DNA of 64,000 nt. Source: a virus. The notes under the pieces are model-generated. The model did no database searches and was not told where the DNA came from. It saw only the letters and a list, made by a program, of their open reading frames with translations. Where the stretch lies: positions 1 to 64,000 of IMG/VR virus record IMGVR_UViG_3300047121_000347; one strand, written 5' to 3'. Each line of letters opens with the position of its first letter. Position 1 is the stretch's first letter. The position numbers were made by a program, and so were the translations under genes. Of this stretch, positions 32,374 through 40,232 are shown in pieces.

Positions 32374-32525
32374 AGCAGCCCCCACCCAAAGTTAAACAAC
32401 GCCGAAATGACGCGGCAAAACGCTCCGGCCAGAACTGTACCCGCCGCGATAAGCGCCACCCAACTCAACAACCAGAGGGCGAAAAACCCTCCGCTGTCAA
32501 AAACGCTTCGACTACGACGGTTCAT
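32370..32525 (-). CDS. Small membrane protein, unknown function
   Basis: A 51-residue protein (MNRRSRSVFDSGGFFALW start). A basic N-terminus precedes one long hydrophobic stretch (residues 14-38, LLSWVALIAAGTVLAGAF) and an aromatic end (NFGWGLL). Start ATG 32525 overlaps the upstream stop as ATGA, and its own stop overlaps the ADDT start as GTGA, so it lies in the hypermodification operon. The overlaps and RBS (AGGA) support translation. Function unknown. Confidence 0.65.
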   Translation of the reverse strand: MNRRSRSVFDSGGFFALWLLSWVALIAAGTVLAGAFCRVISALFNFGWGLL

Positions 32526-33001
32526 TTTGGAGTTCCTGATAAGCTGACGAGCTCAAACGAACGTCCGTTAATTTGAACCGTAGCCGGCTCGTTGGCTTTA
32601 GCTGCGGTATAAAGCTGTCGCGTTAAACGGTTTAACTGACCGCTACTCATCCAATCGGGATGAGCGCGGCGCATCCTCAAAGCGTTTTCCCAGATTTCGT
32701 TGGTTTCGATACAACGCACTCTTCGATCGGGTAATCGTAATGAGTCACTCATTGCAGGGCGCTTTTTGCTGCTTAAGAGAGGGGGCTCTTTGGTTTTTAC
32801 GACTTTGCTTGCAACTGACGTTTGAAGTTTGTCCCACAACTCGCGGCAGCGGTCGACGGCTTGCTGACGGTCTGAAAATGCCCGTACACGGCGGTTGGCA
32901 TATTTATTGTGAAACTCAATGAGCTGCTTCATCGAAGCAGTCTCGAGCCACGCGTAAAGTGATTCGCTAGTTTCAGTTTGATGGGGTTCGGTGTTAAACA
33001 T
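32522..33001 (-). CDS. Conserved phage protein, possible DNA-binding
   Basis: A 159-residue basic protein starting at ATG 33001, with AGGAG nine bases upstream; a TTG at 33025 is an alternative. The N-terminal part (TASMKQLIEFHNKYANRRVRAFSDRQQAVDRCRELWDKL) matches a helical pattern common to phage and plasmid proteins of unknown function that carry the form N-x-x-x-x-x-VKxFxxRxxAxxR. The C-terminal half (LRLPDRRVRCIETNEIWENALRMRRAHPDW, LTRQLYTAAKANEPATV) is helical and could be winged. Regulatory DNA binding is a guess. Confidence 0.6.
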   Translation of the reverse strand: MFNTEPHQTETSESLYAWLETASMKQLIEFHNKYANRRVRAFSDRQQAVDRCRELWDKLQTSVASKVVKTKEPPLLSSKKRPAMSDSLRLPDRRVRCIETNEIWENALRMRRAHPDWMSSGQLNRLTRQLYTAAKANEPATVQINGRSFELVSLSGTPK

Positions 33002-33021
33002 TTCAGTAATCTCCTGTGGTT

Positions 33022-33240
33022 TCAAAATAGTGCTTCTTCAAAATCTTCAACGCTCGGTGGTTGCTTCGGGGCGCGGACGGCTTTGACCTGCGAGATGTGC
33101 AGGATGACCCACTGCGGGAACGGCCAGTTGGTCTCCTGATTGATGAGCCGCACCGAGCAGCCGCCGTCTGCATGAATCGCCTCCAGCACCCCCAGGCCTG
33201 AAGGCGTCATGACACGGTCGCCTTGTTGGTGATAACGCAT
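33022..33240 (-). CDS. Small SH3-like/KOW-like protein
   Basis: A 72-residue protein starting at ATG 33240 with GAGGGGG upstream. The run GDRVMTPSGLGVLEAIHADGGCSVRLI resembles a KOW/SH3-like barrel segment (G-D-x-V...G-x-G-x-V), followed by a strand PQWVILHISQVKAV. Such small barrels bind nucleic acid or protein. Function unknown. Confidence 0.6.
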   Translation of the reverse strand: MRYHQQGDRVMTPSGLGVLEAIHADGGCSVRLINQETNWPFPQWVILHISQVKAVRAPKQPPSVEDFEEALF

Positions 33241-33244
33241 AAGC

Positions 33245-33436
33245 TCAGACCCCCTCAACGATGTATTCGGCGTCAAGGGGTGCGTCAATAGCTGCTAAGT
33301 ACTCTTCGACGGCTTCCTGTTGCGTGGCGCCGTGTCCCACCGGGTCGCCGGGCTCGTAGTCGGGGCCAAAGGCGGTCCAGTCAAAGCAACGCAGCGGCAC
33401 TGGCGGCGTAACGTGTAGGGTTAAAATTTTAATCAC
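33245..33436 (-). CDS. Small conserved phage protein, unknown function
   Basis: A 63-residue protein (MIKILTLHVTPPVPLRCFDWTA). The pattern PP-x-P-x-R-x-FDW, YEPGDPVGHGATQQEAVEEYL is a widespread small phage family with no known function. It overlaps the upstream gene by 8 bases. Confidence 0.7.
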   Translation of the reverse strand: MIKILTLHVTPPVPLRCFDWTAFGPDYEPGDPVGHGATQQEAVEEYLAAIDAPLDAEYIVEGV

Positions 33437-33704
33437 GGCGGAACTCCTTACTCAAGAGGTCTTGGACTTTTTCGCGGATGGCTTGATCTTCGGCCCAGGT
33501 GGCTTTTTCGGCCAGCTCGGGAGACAGCTGACCGTCCTCATCAAGCACATGCCACTCGCAGTCAAACCAGCCGTTGTAATCAAGATCGCTAGCGGCGCTG
33601 TATGAGTACGAGCCGCGCACGCTCTCGTAGGACAACACGCCGATTACGCAAGGCACACCGCCAATGACGTGCTCAAAGGTGAGGCGAAAAGGTTGCTTGG
33701 TCAT
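33429..33704 (-). CDS. Small phage protein, unknown function
   Basis: A 91-residue protein starting at ATG 33704 (RBS GAGGAG upstream). It has a beta-rich core (FRLTFEHVIGGVPCVIGVLSYESVRGSYSY, DYNGWFDCEWHVLDEDG) and a charged helical end. No motif recognised. It lies in the small-gene run between the wHTH and hypermodification genes. Confidence 0.6.
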   Translation of the reverse strand: MTKQPFRLTFEHVIGGVPCVIGVLSYESVRGSYSYSAASDLDYNGWFDCEWHVLDEDGQLSPELAEKATWAEDQAIREKVQDLLSKEFRRD

Positions 33705-33709
33705 TTGAG

Positions 33710-33895
33710 TTACTCCTCGACGGTGACTTTGAGCTGGGCTTCTTCGAGGGCGTGCTTCAGAGGCCACATAGCTAACCACGCTTCGGCTTGCAGCTTACCG
33801 ACGAAACAAGGGTCTTTGAACGCAGTCATTGACGATTTTTCAATGCTGCTGAGCACTTCGATGGCTTTGACGATTTGACTAACAGTGACTTGCAT
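33710..33895 (-). CDS. Small helical protein, unknown function
   Basis: A 61-residue, mostly helical protein (VSQIVKAIEVLSSIEKSSM, AEAWLAMWPLKHALEEAQ). A GGAACTC leader precedes ATG 33895. No domain recognised; no membrane segment is clear. Confidence 0.6.
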   Translation of the reverse strand: MQVTVSQIVKAIEVLSSIEKSSMTAFKDPCFVGKLQAEAWLAMWPLKHALEEAQLKVTVEE

Positions 33896-33951
33896 TTTGA
33901 GTTCCTTTGAGTTGTTGAGTTATGAGGGGCCGAAGCCCCATGGAATGAATT

Positions 33952-34284
33952 CTAACGTGAAGTTACTTTTACGGCAAATACGGCGGAAACCTTGGTGTTT
34001 TCGGCGACCATATTGCTGATTACGTTTTTGATGTCGACCTGAGGATTCTGCTGCAAGATGAGGTCGGCGAGCAACATCACGATAGCTTTGTAGTCAACGG
34101 TTGCGCGGTTGCTCTCGCTGTACGTTGCCTTGAACAACACACCTTCAATCACGCGAGGACCGCCGGCACTGGCGGCCTCTTTGATTTGAGTTTTGATCGC
34201 ATCGGCGCGAGCTTCGAGAGTTTTGATCTCGGCGAGCAGCGAACCGAGTTGATCAGCGGCGGTGAGTTTGAGGTCGTTTAGCAT
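33952..34284 (-). CDS. Coiled-coil small protein, unknown function
   Basis: A 110-residue protein: an N-terminal coiled coil (LGSLLAEIKTLEARADAIKTQIKEAA), a strand region GGPRVIEGVLFKATYSESNRATVDYKAIV, then a helical end and VSAVFAVKVTSR. The leader GGAGAACTGAAATG is one of the recurring start signals of this strand. Preceded by an 83-base gap with a promoter candidate. Confidence 0.65.
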   Translation of the reverse strand: MLNDLKLTAADQLGSLLAEIKTLEARADAIKTQIKEAASAGGPRVIEGVLFKATYSESNRATVDYKAIVMLLADLILQQNPQVDIKNVISNMVAENTKVSAVFAVKVTSR

Positions 34285-34325
34285 TTCAGTTCTCCAGTTA
34301 ATTAGTTATGAGGTACAACGGTTTA

Positions 34326-34355
34326 TATTAAACCTCATTCCACCATTGATTGGCA
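34326..34355 (-). promoter_or_regulatory. Possible promoter before the coiled-coil gene
   Basis: In the gap 34285-34367 the - strand reads TTGCCA, 18 bases, then TTTAAT. The -35 keeps the TTGCC seen at 38664 and 43515. It would drive the run from 34284 leftward, which contains the hypermodification genes. Confidence 0.35.
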
Positions 34356-34367
34356 AGTAATAACCCT

Positions 34368-34721
34368 TCATTTTGGTTGGGTATCGACGCGCTCTCGCCC
34401 TAAGCCTAAGTTGAACGGGTCGTTGAACATGGGCGGTGAAGTACTGGGGCGCTTGGTCTTTGACGGGATAGGCTTTGTGGCTTTGTAGTAGCCGAGCCGC
34501 GAAAACTTTCCTGCTACGGAGGTCTGCTCCAACTTGAAATGGCGCTCAACTTCACCCGCCATCAGCAGTGGGCGTAGGTTACCCGTTATGCTCGCTGTAG
34601 TGACTCTGAACCGCTGGGCCAGCGCGGCGGTTGAAATAGGGGTGCTGCGATTCTTCAGGTAGTTCAGCAGCTCGCGTTGCCGGGCGTTAAGAACCAGCGG
34701 GGGTAGCTCCTGCTCGCTCAT
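34368..34721 (-). CDS. Winged helix-turn-helix protein
   Basis: A 117-residue protein starting at ATG 34721, overlapping the upstream stop as ATGA. Residues 10-65 (LNARQRELLNYLKNRSTPISTAALAQRFRVTTASITGNLRPLLMAGEVERH) have the layout of a wHTH: helix, turn, recognition helix and wing. The C-terminal 50 residues are basic and Pro/Ser-rich. It could regulate the phage early genes or act in replication next to the primase-helicase. No effector domain is visible. Confidence 0.7.
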   Translation of the reverse strand: MSEQELPPLVLNARQRELLNYLKNRSTPISTAALAQRFRVTTASITGNLRPLLMAGEVERHFKLEQTSVAGKFSRLGYYKATKPIPSKTKRPSTSPPMFNDPFNLGLGRERVDTQPK

Positions 34722-34930
34722 GATTGGGGCTCCTCGACGAGTTGCCACCGGCGGTAGGTTTCGTGTTTGCGCATCGTCACGGGGCACTCCCTTGACGGCG
34801 GCACCCAGCCGTGCTTGCGCCAGACGTCCTCAACGGGCAAGCACCAGTTGCCCGGCTTGATCTGCCGGCTAAATTCCTCGAGCCACGCGGGCGGCGCGGG
34901 TTGATCGGGGGTGGGGGTTGCGTTTTCCAT
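34718..34930 (-). CDS. Small protein, unknown function
   Basis: A 70-residue protein beginning MENATPTPDQPAPPAWLEEF; a Pro-rich head and a WRKHGWVPPSRECP core. ATG 34930 follows the primase stop by one base, with GGAG in the end of that gene. The body looks like a small basic domain with two Cys. Function unknown. Confidence 0.6.
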   Translation of the reverse strand: MENATPTPDQPAPPAWLEEFSRQIKPGNWCLPVEDVWRKHGWVPPSRECPVTMRKHETYRRWQLVEEPQS

Positions 34931-34931
34931 T

Positions 34932-37094
34932 CTAAAGTTCTCCATCTTCAGGGTTAAAAACACGTAACGAGCCGGGCTCGGTAGGGTAATGTTGCGCGAT
35001 GAGCGCTTCGTTCAACCGCACGTAGTGATTGGCGCGGCCCTGGGGTTTCTCAAGCTCAACGCGCTCGACTAACCCGTCCGCCAGCAGGGAGTTCATCAGG
35101 CGCTCGCGCCGTTCTTGCGAGCACTTCAGGCCGCCGTCCGCCGTCGTAAGGCGCTCAAAGTAGCTGCGGGCACGGTTGGGGTTGGCGCGTATGAGTTGGA
35201 TCATCTGCAGGGTGAGGGCGTTCCAGTTGCTGCGTTCGCGTTCCTCTTTTACTTGCGTTTTTAGGGCGGTGCGCTCGCCGGCTTTCAGCGGGCGGGCCAC
35301 GGCGTGCGCGAACCAGATATCACGCGGGGTGCCGAGTACGTCCGGGTGGCGCTCGCGGTTGCTGACGAGCTCGAACACGAGTTCGGGGTAAGCGGCCGGG
35401 AACCGCACTTTTATCGTCTTCAGCACTCGGGGGGCGTCGGCGTCTTCGCCGTCTTTAAACACCGCGTACACGCCCTGCGCGTCGCCGGTCCAAGCCGAAG
35501 CGCCTCGGGGTCCGAGATTGGAAGCCTCCTGCGAGCCCAGGATTTTTGAAGTGTGGCTGACGATGATCACCGGAAACGCTGAAAATGACTGCTTGATGGC
35601 GGCCATTGCGCGACCTACTTCGGCGTTATCATTTTCGTTTTCGAGGTCAAATACGGCGTTAGCCGTATCGAACACCACCAGGGGCAGCGCCTCAAAGACG
35701 GTGTCGGAGTTGTCGGTGCGGGGGTTCTGGACAGTCCACGTGCGGTACTCGGCCGCAACCGCCCCCACCACTTTGGGGTCAAGACGTTGGGCCGCCAACA
35801 CCCGCACCCGAGCCTCAAAGTCGGCGGTGCTTGCGCCCGTGAATCCCCAGCTGTACAGCGAGTAAATGGTGCGTTGAACCTGCTCGACAGACTCGGTGAT
35901 GATGATGACGTTGCGGCGCACCGTGGGGCGCATCATGTAGTCGGCCGGACACAAGTGCGCCACCGCCAACGCCAAAGGTATGACGAGGGTGGTTTTGCCG
36001 ACGCCGGGCGCTCCCGCCACCACGTTGACGCCGGTGCTCATGAAGTCGTCGAAAATGTATTCAAAAATCGCTACGCGGTCAGCCCCAGTAAATACCGCCC
36101 GGCTCAACGCAAAAGGGTGCGCAGCCTTTTCAGCTGAGCCGGCTGCGGGGACGGTGTTATTGTTGCCCGGCCAACCGGCGTCAATCGCTAGGCGGAAAAT
36201 CGAACGATACGTAATGCTATGCGGGTTGGTCAGGTCGCGTTCCCATTTCTTGCGTTGCGCGGCGGCGTTGAACTTTTCGCTCTGCGCCGACCATTCGGTC
36301 CAGATTTTGTAACCGTTCTCGCCGTACGGACGCAGCGCCATCCCCACGTTGACCCACGTTGTGTAGTCGTCGGCGTCGACGTGTTTCAGCGCCGAGCGCA
36401 AGTCGTCAAAGGTTTGCGCCGTCGCCACCGGCACGCCGCCCCGCTCCGTCAAGGCGTAAGTGACCGGGCTCCGCGCTCGGGAGCGTATCATATCAGGCAG
36501 CGGCGAAGGTTCGGCGGGTGAGGTGCGGCTCAGGGGCGACCGCCCTTCGGCCCAACGGTACTCGCCCGACGGCCCCAACGTGGGCGCGACGCAAATGTAA
36601 CCATTGTGTTTCAGGTCAAGCCCTTTACCGAGCGAGCCGGGGTAGCTCATTTCGGGGTCGGCGCGGAAGATACGATGCTCCCCGCCGCCCTGCGTAACCG
36701 CCGTGAGGTCTGAGTGCAGCACGCCGTGCTCGGCCTCCAGAGCCGAAAGACTTTCAGCGCCGCCGTTTTGCGGGTCGATATCAAGGGCAAGCAGCCCCGA
36801 ATCCGCCAAGCTCACGCCCACCCCGGCGGCGGGATCCGTCGACCACCATTGCCTGATGCGCTCCTCGTCGGTTGTGGCGTCCTGGTGACCGTGGGGTACG
36901 AGTTGCGCTTGGGGGTGTTTGCCGGGCTTGTGGCCGGTTTCGGCGTTGGGCCGCCCGCAACGGCACTGCCCATGCGCATCGACGGACCACACCGGCAACA
37001 CCGCCCACCCGAGCCGCGCATAAGCCAGCGCGTAATCAAGGGTGGTGGGGGCGCGGTCCACGGCCCACAGCTGTTTATCAGTTTTCCTACGCAC
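34932..37094 (-). CDS. Primase-polymerase fused to RepA-like (AAA_25) helicase
   Basis: A 720-residue replication protein starting at GTG 37094 preceded by GGAGGAGAGG. The N-terminal prim-pol domain (residues ~15-190) has LALDIDPQNGG (D105, D107), GGEHRIFRAD and LDLKHNGYICVAPT. A Cys pair at about 44-46 (QCRCGRP) precedes the fold. The centre (240-300) resembles a PriCT-type domain (DDYTTWVNVGMALR). The C-terminal helicase has Walker A GAPGVGKTT (361-369) and a Walker B LVVFDTANAVF, then SHTSK. It would prime and unwind for the phage polymerase. It overlaps the helicase gene end by 8 bases. Confidence 0.9.
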   Translation of the reverse strand: MRRKTDKQLWAVDRAPTTLDYALAYARLGWAVLPVWSVDAHGQCRCGRPNAETGHKPGKHPQAQLVPHGHQDATTDEERIRQWWSTDPAAGVGVSLADSGLLALDIDPQNGGAESLSALEAEHGVLHSDLTAVTQGGGEHRIFRADPEMSYPGSLGKGLDLKHNGYICVAPTLGPSGEYRWAEGRSPLSRTSPAEPSPLPDMIRSRARSPVTYALTERGGVPVATAQTFDDLRSALKHVDADDYTTWVNVGMALRPYGENGYKIWTEWSAQSEKFNAAAQRKKWERDLTNPHSITYRSIFRLAIDAGWPGNNNTVPAAGSAEKAAHPFALSRAVFTGADRVAIFEYIFDDFMSTGVNVVAGAPGVGKTTLVIPLALAVAHLCPADYMMRPTVRRNVIIITESVEQVQRTIYSLYSWGFTGASTADFEARVRVLAAQRLDPKVVGAVAAEYRTWTVQNPRTDNSDTVFEALPLVVFDTANAVFDLENENDNAEVGRAMAAIKQSFSAFPVIIVSHTSKILGSQEASNLGPRGASAWTGDAQGVYAVFKDGEDADAPRVLKTIKVRFPAAYPELVFELVSNRERHPDVLGTPRDIWFAHAVARPLKAGERTALKTQVKEERERSNWNALTLQMIQLIRANPNRARSYFERLTTADGGLKCSQERRERLMNSLLADGLVERVELEKPQGRANHYVRLNEALIAQHYPTEPGSLRVFNPEDGEL

Positions 37095-38622
37095 CGAACC
37101 TCTCCTCCAAAACATTCCAGTACCGCCCACGTTTTATAACGCGAATCTCCCTGGGCTGGCGCGGCGCATTACGCAACGCCCACAAGACATTTTTCGCCGG
37201 CGAGGGCAACCGCACCGCCAACGCCCGCTCGTTGAAAAACCGCACCGCCCGCTGATCGGGCCGGGCAGGATTGATGAACTGCGACGCCTGAAGCCGAGCG
37301 CCCTCGGGGGTGGTGCAGTTGTAATTGACCATCAGCACCGGGGTGGCGGGGTCGCGCCGCGTTGTAATCGCCACACTGTTGACCGTTTGAACCTGCGCCG
37401 TAAGCACTGCGCCGTCTTGCGCCTCTCGGCCCGTCATCGGGTCAATGGGGGTAAGCGTTATCAAGCCCGGCCGCAGTTCCCTCTCGCCGCGTTCTCGGGG
37501 CGTGGCGGGGACCTGCTGAAGTTGATCGGCGTCGCCTTTCTCGCGGTAATACGTCTCCATCATATCAACGCCGCCTAGCCGGATGAGGTTGCCGACGTAA
37601 TCCAAGATGAGGCAGTTGCGCTTGCTTTCGTGAAGCCGAGTGCCGCGCCCTTGCATCTGCACCCACAACGATGAGGACAGCGTAGGGCGCAGGCACACGA
37701 TGCAGTCCAGCGCCGGGTGGTCGAACCCGGTCGTGAGCATATCAACCGAACACAACACCCGCGTCTCCCCGCTCATGAACCGGCCCAGCACGGCCTGGCG
37801 TTGCTCCTCGTCGAGGGCGCTCGTCAGCACCTCGGTCGACCAACCCGTCATGGCCCCGATGATCAGCGCCGCCCGGTCGGCCGCCGCCACCGTGGGGCAG
37901 TAAACGGCAACGTGCCGGCGGCGCGACGCCAACTCCCCAATCGACCGCGCCACGCTAATGAGCCACTCCTGAGTCTCGAGCGACGCCACCTCCGACTGAA
38001 CGTAGTCGCTGTCGATTCGAACCCCACCCACGTCAAGCTGAACGGCGGTCTCAACCCCCACCAAGGGGCAAAGGTAGCCTTCCTTCACGGCGCGGGGCAC
38101 GTTGTAAGAGTACGCCAAGCGGTCGAACCAGAACTGCTCCCCTTCGCCGTGAATCACTCCGTTGTCCATGCGCCACGGGGTGGCGGTCATGGCGATGCGG
38201 CGGGCTTGCGGTTGCCCGCTTAAGACGCGCTCATACTGCGTGGGTTTGCCGTGATTGTGCGGGACGCGATGCGCCTCGTCAATGATGATGAGCTCCGGCG
38301 GGGGCATGCGCCCCGTGGCGCTGATGACGGTCTGAATGGTTCCGTAGATGACCGGCGCGTCGTAGTCGCGGCGCTTCAACCCGGTGCAAACCACGCCCGG
38401 CTCCGAGCCGGTGTGCCGAGCGTAAGTCGCGGCATTTTGCCTGACGAGCTGCTGAACGTGCGTGAGTACCCACGTTCGACCGGGCAGCCGGCGGCGAGCC
38501 AGCTCCGCTATGATGAGGGACTTGCCGGTGCCGGTGGCGAGCTGCAACGCCGGGTTGCCTCCCGCGTTGAGCGCGTCGAGCCCGGCCTCGACCGCCTCAA
38601 GCTGATAGGGTCTCAGGTTCAT
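37087..38622 (-). CDS. SF2 DEAH-box helicase
   Basis: A 511-residue superfamily 2 helicase with motifs in order: RPYQLEAV (Q-like), LATGTGKS (29-35), DEAH (115-118), MTATPWRM, then in the second RecA domain LTTGFDHP and WVQMQGRGTRL (motif VI). The last 110 residues are a separate beta/alpha part with no known motif. It resembles helicases used by phages for replication restart or fork remodelling. It is headed by a promoter candidate at 38664. Confidence 0.9.
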   Translation of the reverse strand: MNLRPYQLEAVEAGLDALNAGGNPALQLATGTGKSLIIAELARRRLPGRTWVLTHVQQLVRQNAATYARHTGSEPGVVCTGLKRRDYDAPVIYGTIQTVISATGRMPPPELIIIDEAHRVPHNHGKPTQYERVLSGQPQARRIAMTATPWRMDNGVIHGEGEQFWFDRLAYSYNVPRAVKEGYLCPLVGVETAVQLDVGGVRIDSDYVQSEVASLETQEWLISVARSIGELASRRRHVAVYCPTVAAADRAALIIGAMTGWSTEVLTSALDEEQRQAVLGRFMSGETRVLCSVDMLTTGFDHPALDCIVCLRPTLSSSLWVQMQGRGTRLHESKRNCLILDYVGNLIRLGGVDMMETYYREKGDADQLQQVPATPRERGERELRPGLITLTPIDPMTGREAQDGAVLTAQVQTVNSVAITTRRDPATPVLMVNYNCTTPEGARLQASQFINPARPDQRAVRFFNERALAVRLPSPAKNVLWALRNAPRQPREIRVIKRGRYWNVLEERFGA

Positions 38623-38663
38623 ATCGTAAAGTTATCGGTTATTGCGAGGTTGAACGATTTTTA

Positions 38664-38692
38664 ATTATGCGCAAACCCCGCCAAGAAGGCAA
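38664..38692 (-). promoter_or_regulatory. Promoter candidate before the SF2 helicase
   Basis: On the - strand TTGCCT (38692-38687) and CATAAT (38669-38664) are 17 bases apart, upstream of ATG 38622. It lies in the 100-base gap after the small gene at 38723. Confidence 0.5.
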
Positions 38693-38722
38693 GCTATACC
38701 CAACCACCGTGCGGGGTCTTTT

Positions 38723-38950
38723 TCAATGGATTGCGCCGGGACCGTCGAACATACGCTGCCGCACCGCAGCGGCTATCGCCAGCGTGCCGTAGCCATCAGT
38801 ACCCATGCGTTCAATCAGCCGGGCGCACTGCTCGTTCTCGGCCGCCGCAGCGGCAAACATCAACATGTTCACGTTAGCGCGGAGTGCTGCTAAGGTGCGT
38901 TTGATGTCCTCAAGATCCTGCAAGGCGCGTTCGTAGTCGGCGGTGTTCAT
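38723..38950 (-). CDS. Small phage accessory protein
   Basis: A 75-residue helical protein. The C-terminal part (NEQCARLIERMGTDGYGTLAIAAAVRQR) belongs to a pattern recurrent in short proteins of the accessory run. Function unknown. It is the last gene before the helicase promoter gap. Confidence 0.6.
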   Translation of the reverse strand: MNTADYERALQDLEDIKRTLAALRANVNMLMFAAAAAENEQCARLIERMGTDGYGTLAIAAAVRQRMFDGPGAIH

Positions 38951-38953
38951 CGC

Positions 38954-39163
38954 TCATCCTTTCGTTGGGTAAAAAGTTACGAAGTCGCTGGCGACGTGAA
39001 TCGTGGCCGTGCAGCCGAGGTTGCGGCATACCTGCTCGGCCCAGTCTTGAATCGCTCTCAAGGCTGGCACTTCGGGCGGGTACGCTTGCTCAAGCAACGC
39101 AAGACTAATGGTTGCGTCTTTGCCACACAGTACTTGGCTGGCGATCCAGGCTTCGTAGTTCAT
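38954..39163 (-). CDS. Small phage accessory protein
   Basis: A 69-residue protein (MNYEAWIASQVLCGKDATISLALLEQAYPPEVPALRAIQDWAEQV in parts). Mostly helical with a beta end (TIHVASDFVTFYP). Three bases separate its stop from the next gene start. No motif recognised. Confidence 0.6.
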   Translation of the reverse strand: MNYEAWIASQVLCGKDATISLALLEQAYPPEVPALRAIQDWAEQVCRNLGCTATIHVASDFVTFYPTKG

Positions 39164-39165
39164 GC

Positions 39166-39399
39166 CTACCCCCTTGCTCGAATCAACTCAAACAAATGCT
39201 TCAACAAAGATTCATCAGAATCGGACAGATCGTCGCGCTCAGCATAATCAAACAGAACCTTTGCACACGCCTCACGCTCGGCAGCGGCAACAAGAGCGGC
39301 GAAGCGTTCAAGCTCATGCACCATCAGTAAATGGGGTGTTTCAATGGCTTGCTTAATGTTAGCCTCCCGCGCCATGCGGATTATTTCATCTTGGGTCAT
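39166..39399 (-). CDS. Small phage accessory protein (AAAEREACAKV family, copy 1)
   Basis: A 77-residue protein starting at ATG 39399. It begins MTQDEIIRMAREAN and carries LERFAALVAAAEREACAKVL, a short helical signature often seen in phage accessory regions. A paralogue lies at 39787-40056. GGGGG seven bases upstream serves as RBS. Function unknown. Confidence 0.7.
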   Translation of the reverse strand: MTQDEIIRMAREANIKQAIETPHLLMVHELERFAALVAAAEREACAKVLFDYAERDDLSDSDESLLKHLFELIRARG

Positions 39400-39400
39400 T

Positions 39401-39538
39401 TCAATACCCCCATCGAATACGGAAGCACACCAGATACAGGTGCAGTACAAATTCGCTGCCACTGCTCATGAACCCCACGGCGAAGCAGGGCCACTTGCGC
39501 GGCAAGAATTCAGTAGTTAGATGTAAACTTTTTCGCAT
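39401..39538 (-). CDS. Small hidden gene, possible membrane-associated peptide
   Basis: A 45-residue frame starting at ATG 39538 with AGAGG six bases upstream, ending one base before the next start. It contains a hydrophobic/aromatic stretch (CFAVGFMSS, FVLHLYLVCFRI). It fills an otherwise unexplained 140-base gap and has normal spacing with its neighbours, but no homology support is available. Confidence 0.45.
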   Translation of the reverse strand: MRKSLHLTTEFLPRKWPCFAVGFMSSGSEFVLHLYLVCFRIRWGY

Positions 39539-39541
39539 ACA

Positions 39542-39784
39542 TTACCTCTGTGGGTTAAAGCCAAGCCGACGCATACCCAACTCAATGAGCATTGCGGCGT
39601 CCTCAAGGCGGTTCTGACTACTGCTCATGCCGGTCTGCCATTCGCCGCCTACGCGTTTGCCGACAATAGCCACCGTGACGACCTCCCCAGATTTGGCGTC
39701 TTCCAGCCACTGCTCCAACATTTCTATGGCATCAGAGTTGTCAGGGGTTGTAGCCTTGATGAACGGTTTGATGTTGCCTGTCAT
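39542..39784 (-). CDS. Small phage accessory protein
   Basis: An 80-residue protein starting at ATG 39784, 2 bases after the stop of the preceding gene. It has a central helix (SDAIEMLEQWLEDAKSGEVV), a strand VTVAIVGKRVGGEWQTG and a C-terminal helix RLEDAAMLIELGMRRLG. This alpha-beta-alpha pattern is frequent in phage small proteins; function unknown. Confidence 0.6.
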   Translation of the reverse strand: MTGNIKPFIKATTPDNSDAIEMLEQWLEDAKSGEVVTVAIVGKRVGGEWQTGMSSSQNRLEDAAMLIELGMRRLGFNPQR

Positions 39785-39786
39785 GT

Positions 39787-40056
39787 TTAACTCCTTGCTC
39801 GTATAGCGCCTGCGCTGTAGTCGGGACGAACCCACTTGCTTTTTGCCACGGCGATGCAGTCGTTCGAATCCAGCATGTAATCGCCTTCGGTGACGCAGTA
39901 ATCGTCTTCCTCTTTGATCGCCTTGCAGATGCGCTCACGCTCGGCGGCAGCAACAAGGGCGGCGAAGCGTTCAAATAATTCGAGGTTTGCGCCCGTGTAT
40001 GAGACTGGGTTAAAACCAGCCTCTCGCGCCATGCGGATGATGTCTTCTCTGTTCAT
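39787..40056 (-). CDS. Small phage accessory protein (AAAEREACAKV family, copy 2)
   Basis: An 89-residue paralogue of the gene at 39166: MNREDIIRMAREAGF and LFERFAALVAAAERERICKAI. After the shared part it has an extra region (SNDCIAVAKSKWVRPDY). ATG 40056 overlaps the stop of the upstream small gene as ATGA. Function unknown. Confidence 0.7.
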   Translation of the reverse strand: MNREDIIRMAREAGFNPVSYTGANLELFERFAALVAAAERERICKAIKEEDDYCVTEGDYMLDSNDCIAVAKSKWVRPDYSAGAIRARS

Positions 40057-40232
40057 AGGTTTACATTCCAATAATGTAGTTTGGTCATTTCAAGTACACC
40101 GATCACGGTTGCAACGGTCATGTGGTCGTACTTAGGAGAGTTAACCAAAGCTCTTATGTCGTTCATCAAATCAATCCCCATAGCTTTTTGATCGGACGAT
40201 GGGATGACTGTTAACTTTTTTTCTCTATCCAT
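40053..40232 (-). CDS. Small accessory protein, unknown function
   Basis: A 59-residue protein (MDREKKLTVIPSSDQKAM start; MNDIRALVNSPKYDHMTVATVIGVLEM body). AAGGAG precedes ATG 40232 at normal spacing and its stop overlaps the next start as ATGA, so it is very probably translated. No motif was recognised. Confidence 0.7.
   Translation of the reverse strand: MDREKKLTVIPSSDQKAMGIDLMNDIRALVNSPKYDHMTVATVIGVLEMTKLHYWNVNL

Noticed and set aside
38675-38723. Terminator on the + strand (ACCCCGC / GCGGGGT with T-run)
   Set aside because: The loop is 29 bases, no + strand gene ends nearby, and the arms span the leftward promoter candidate.
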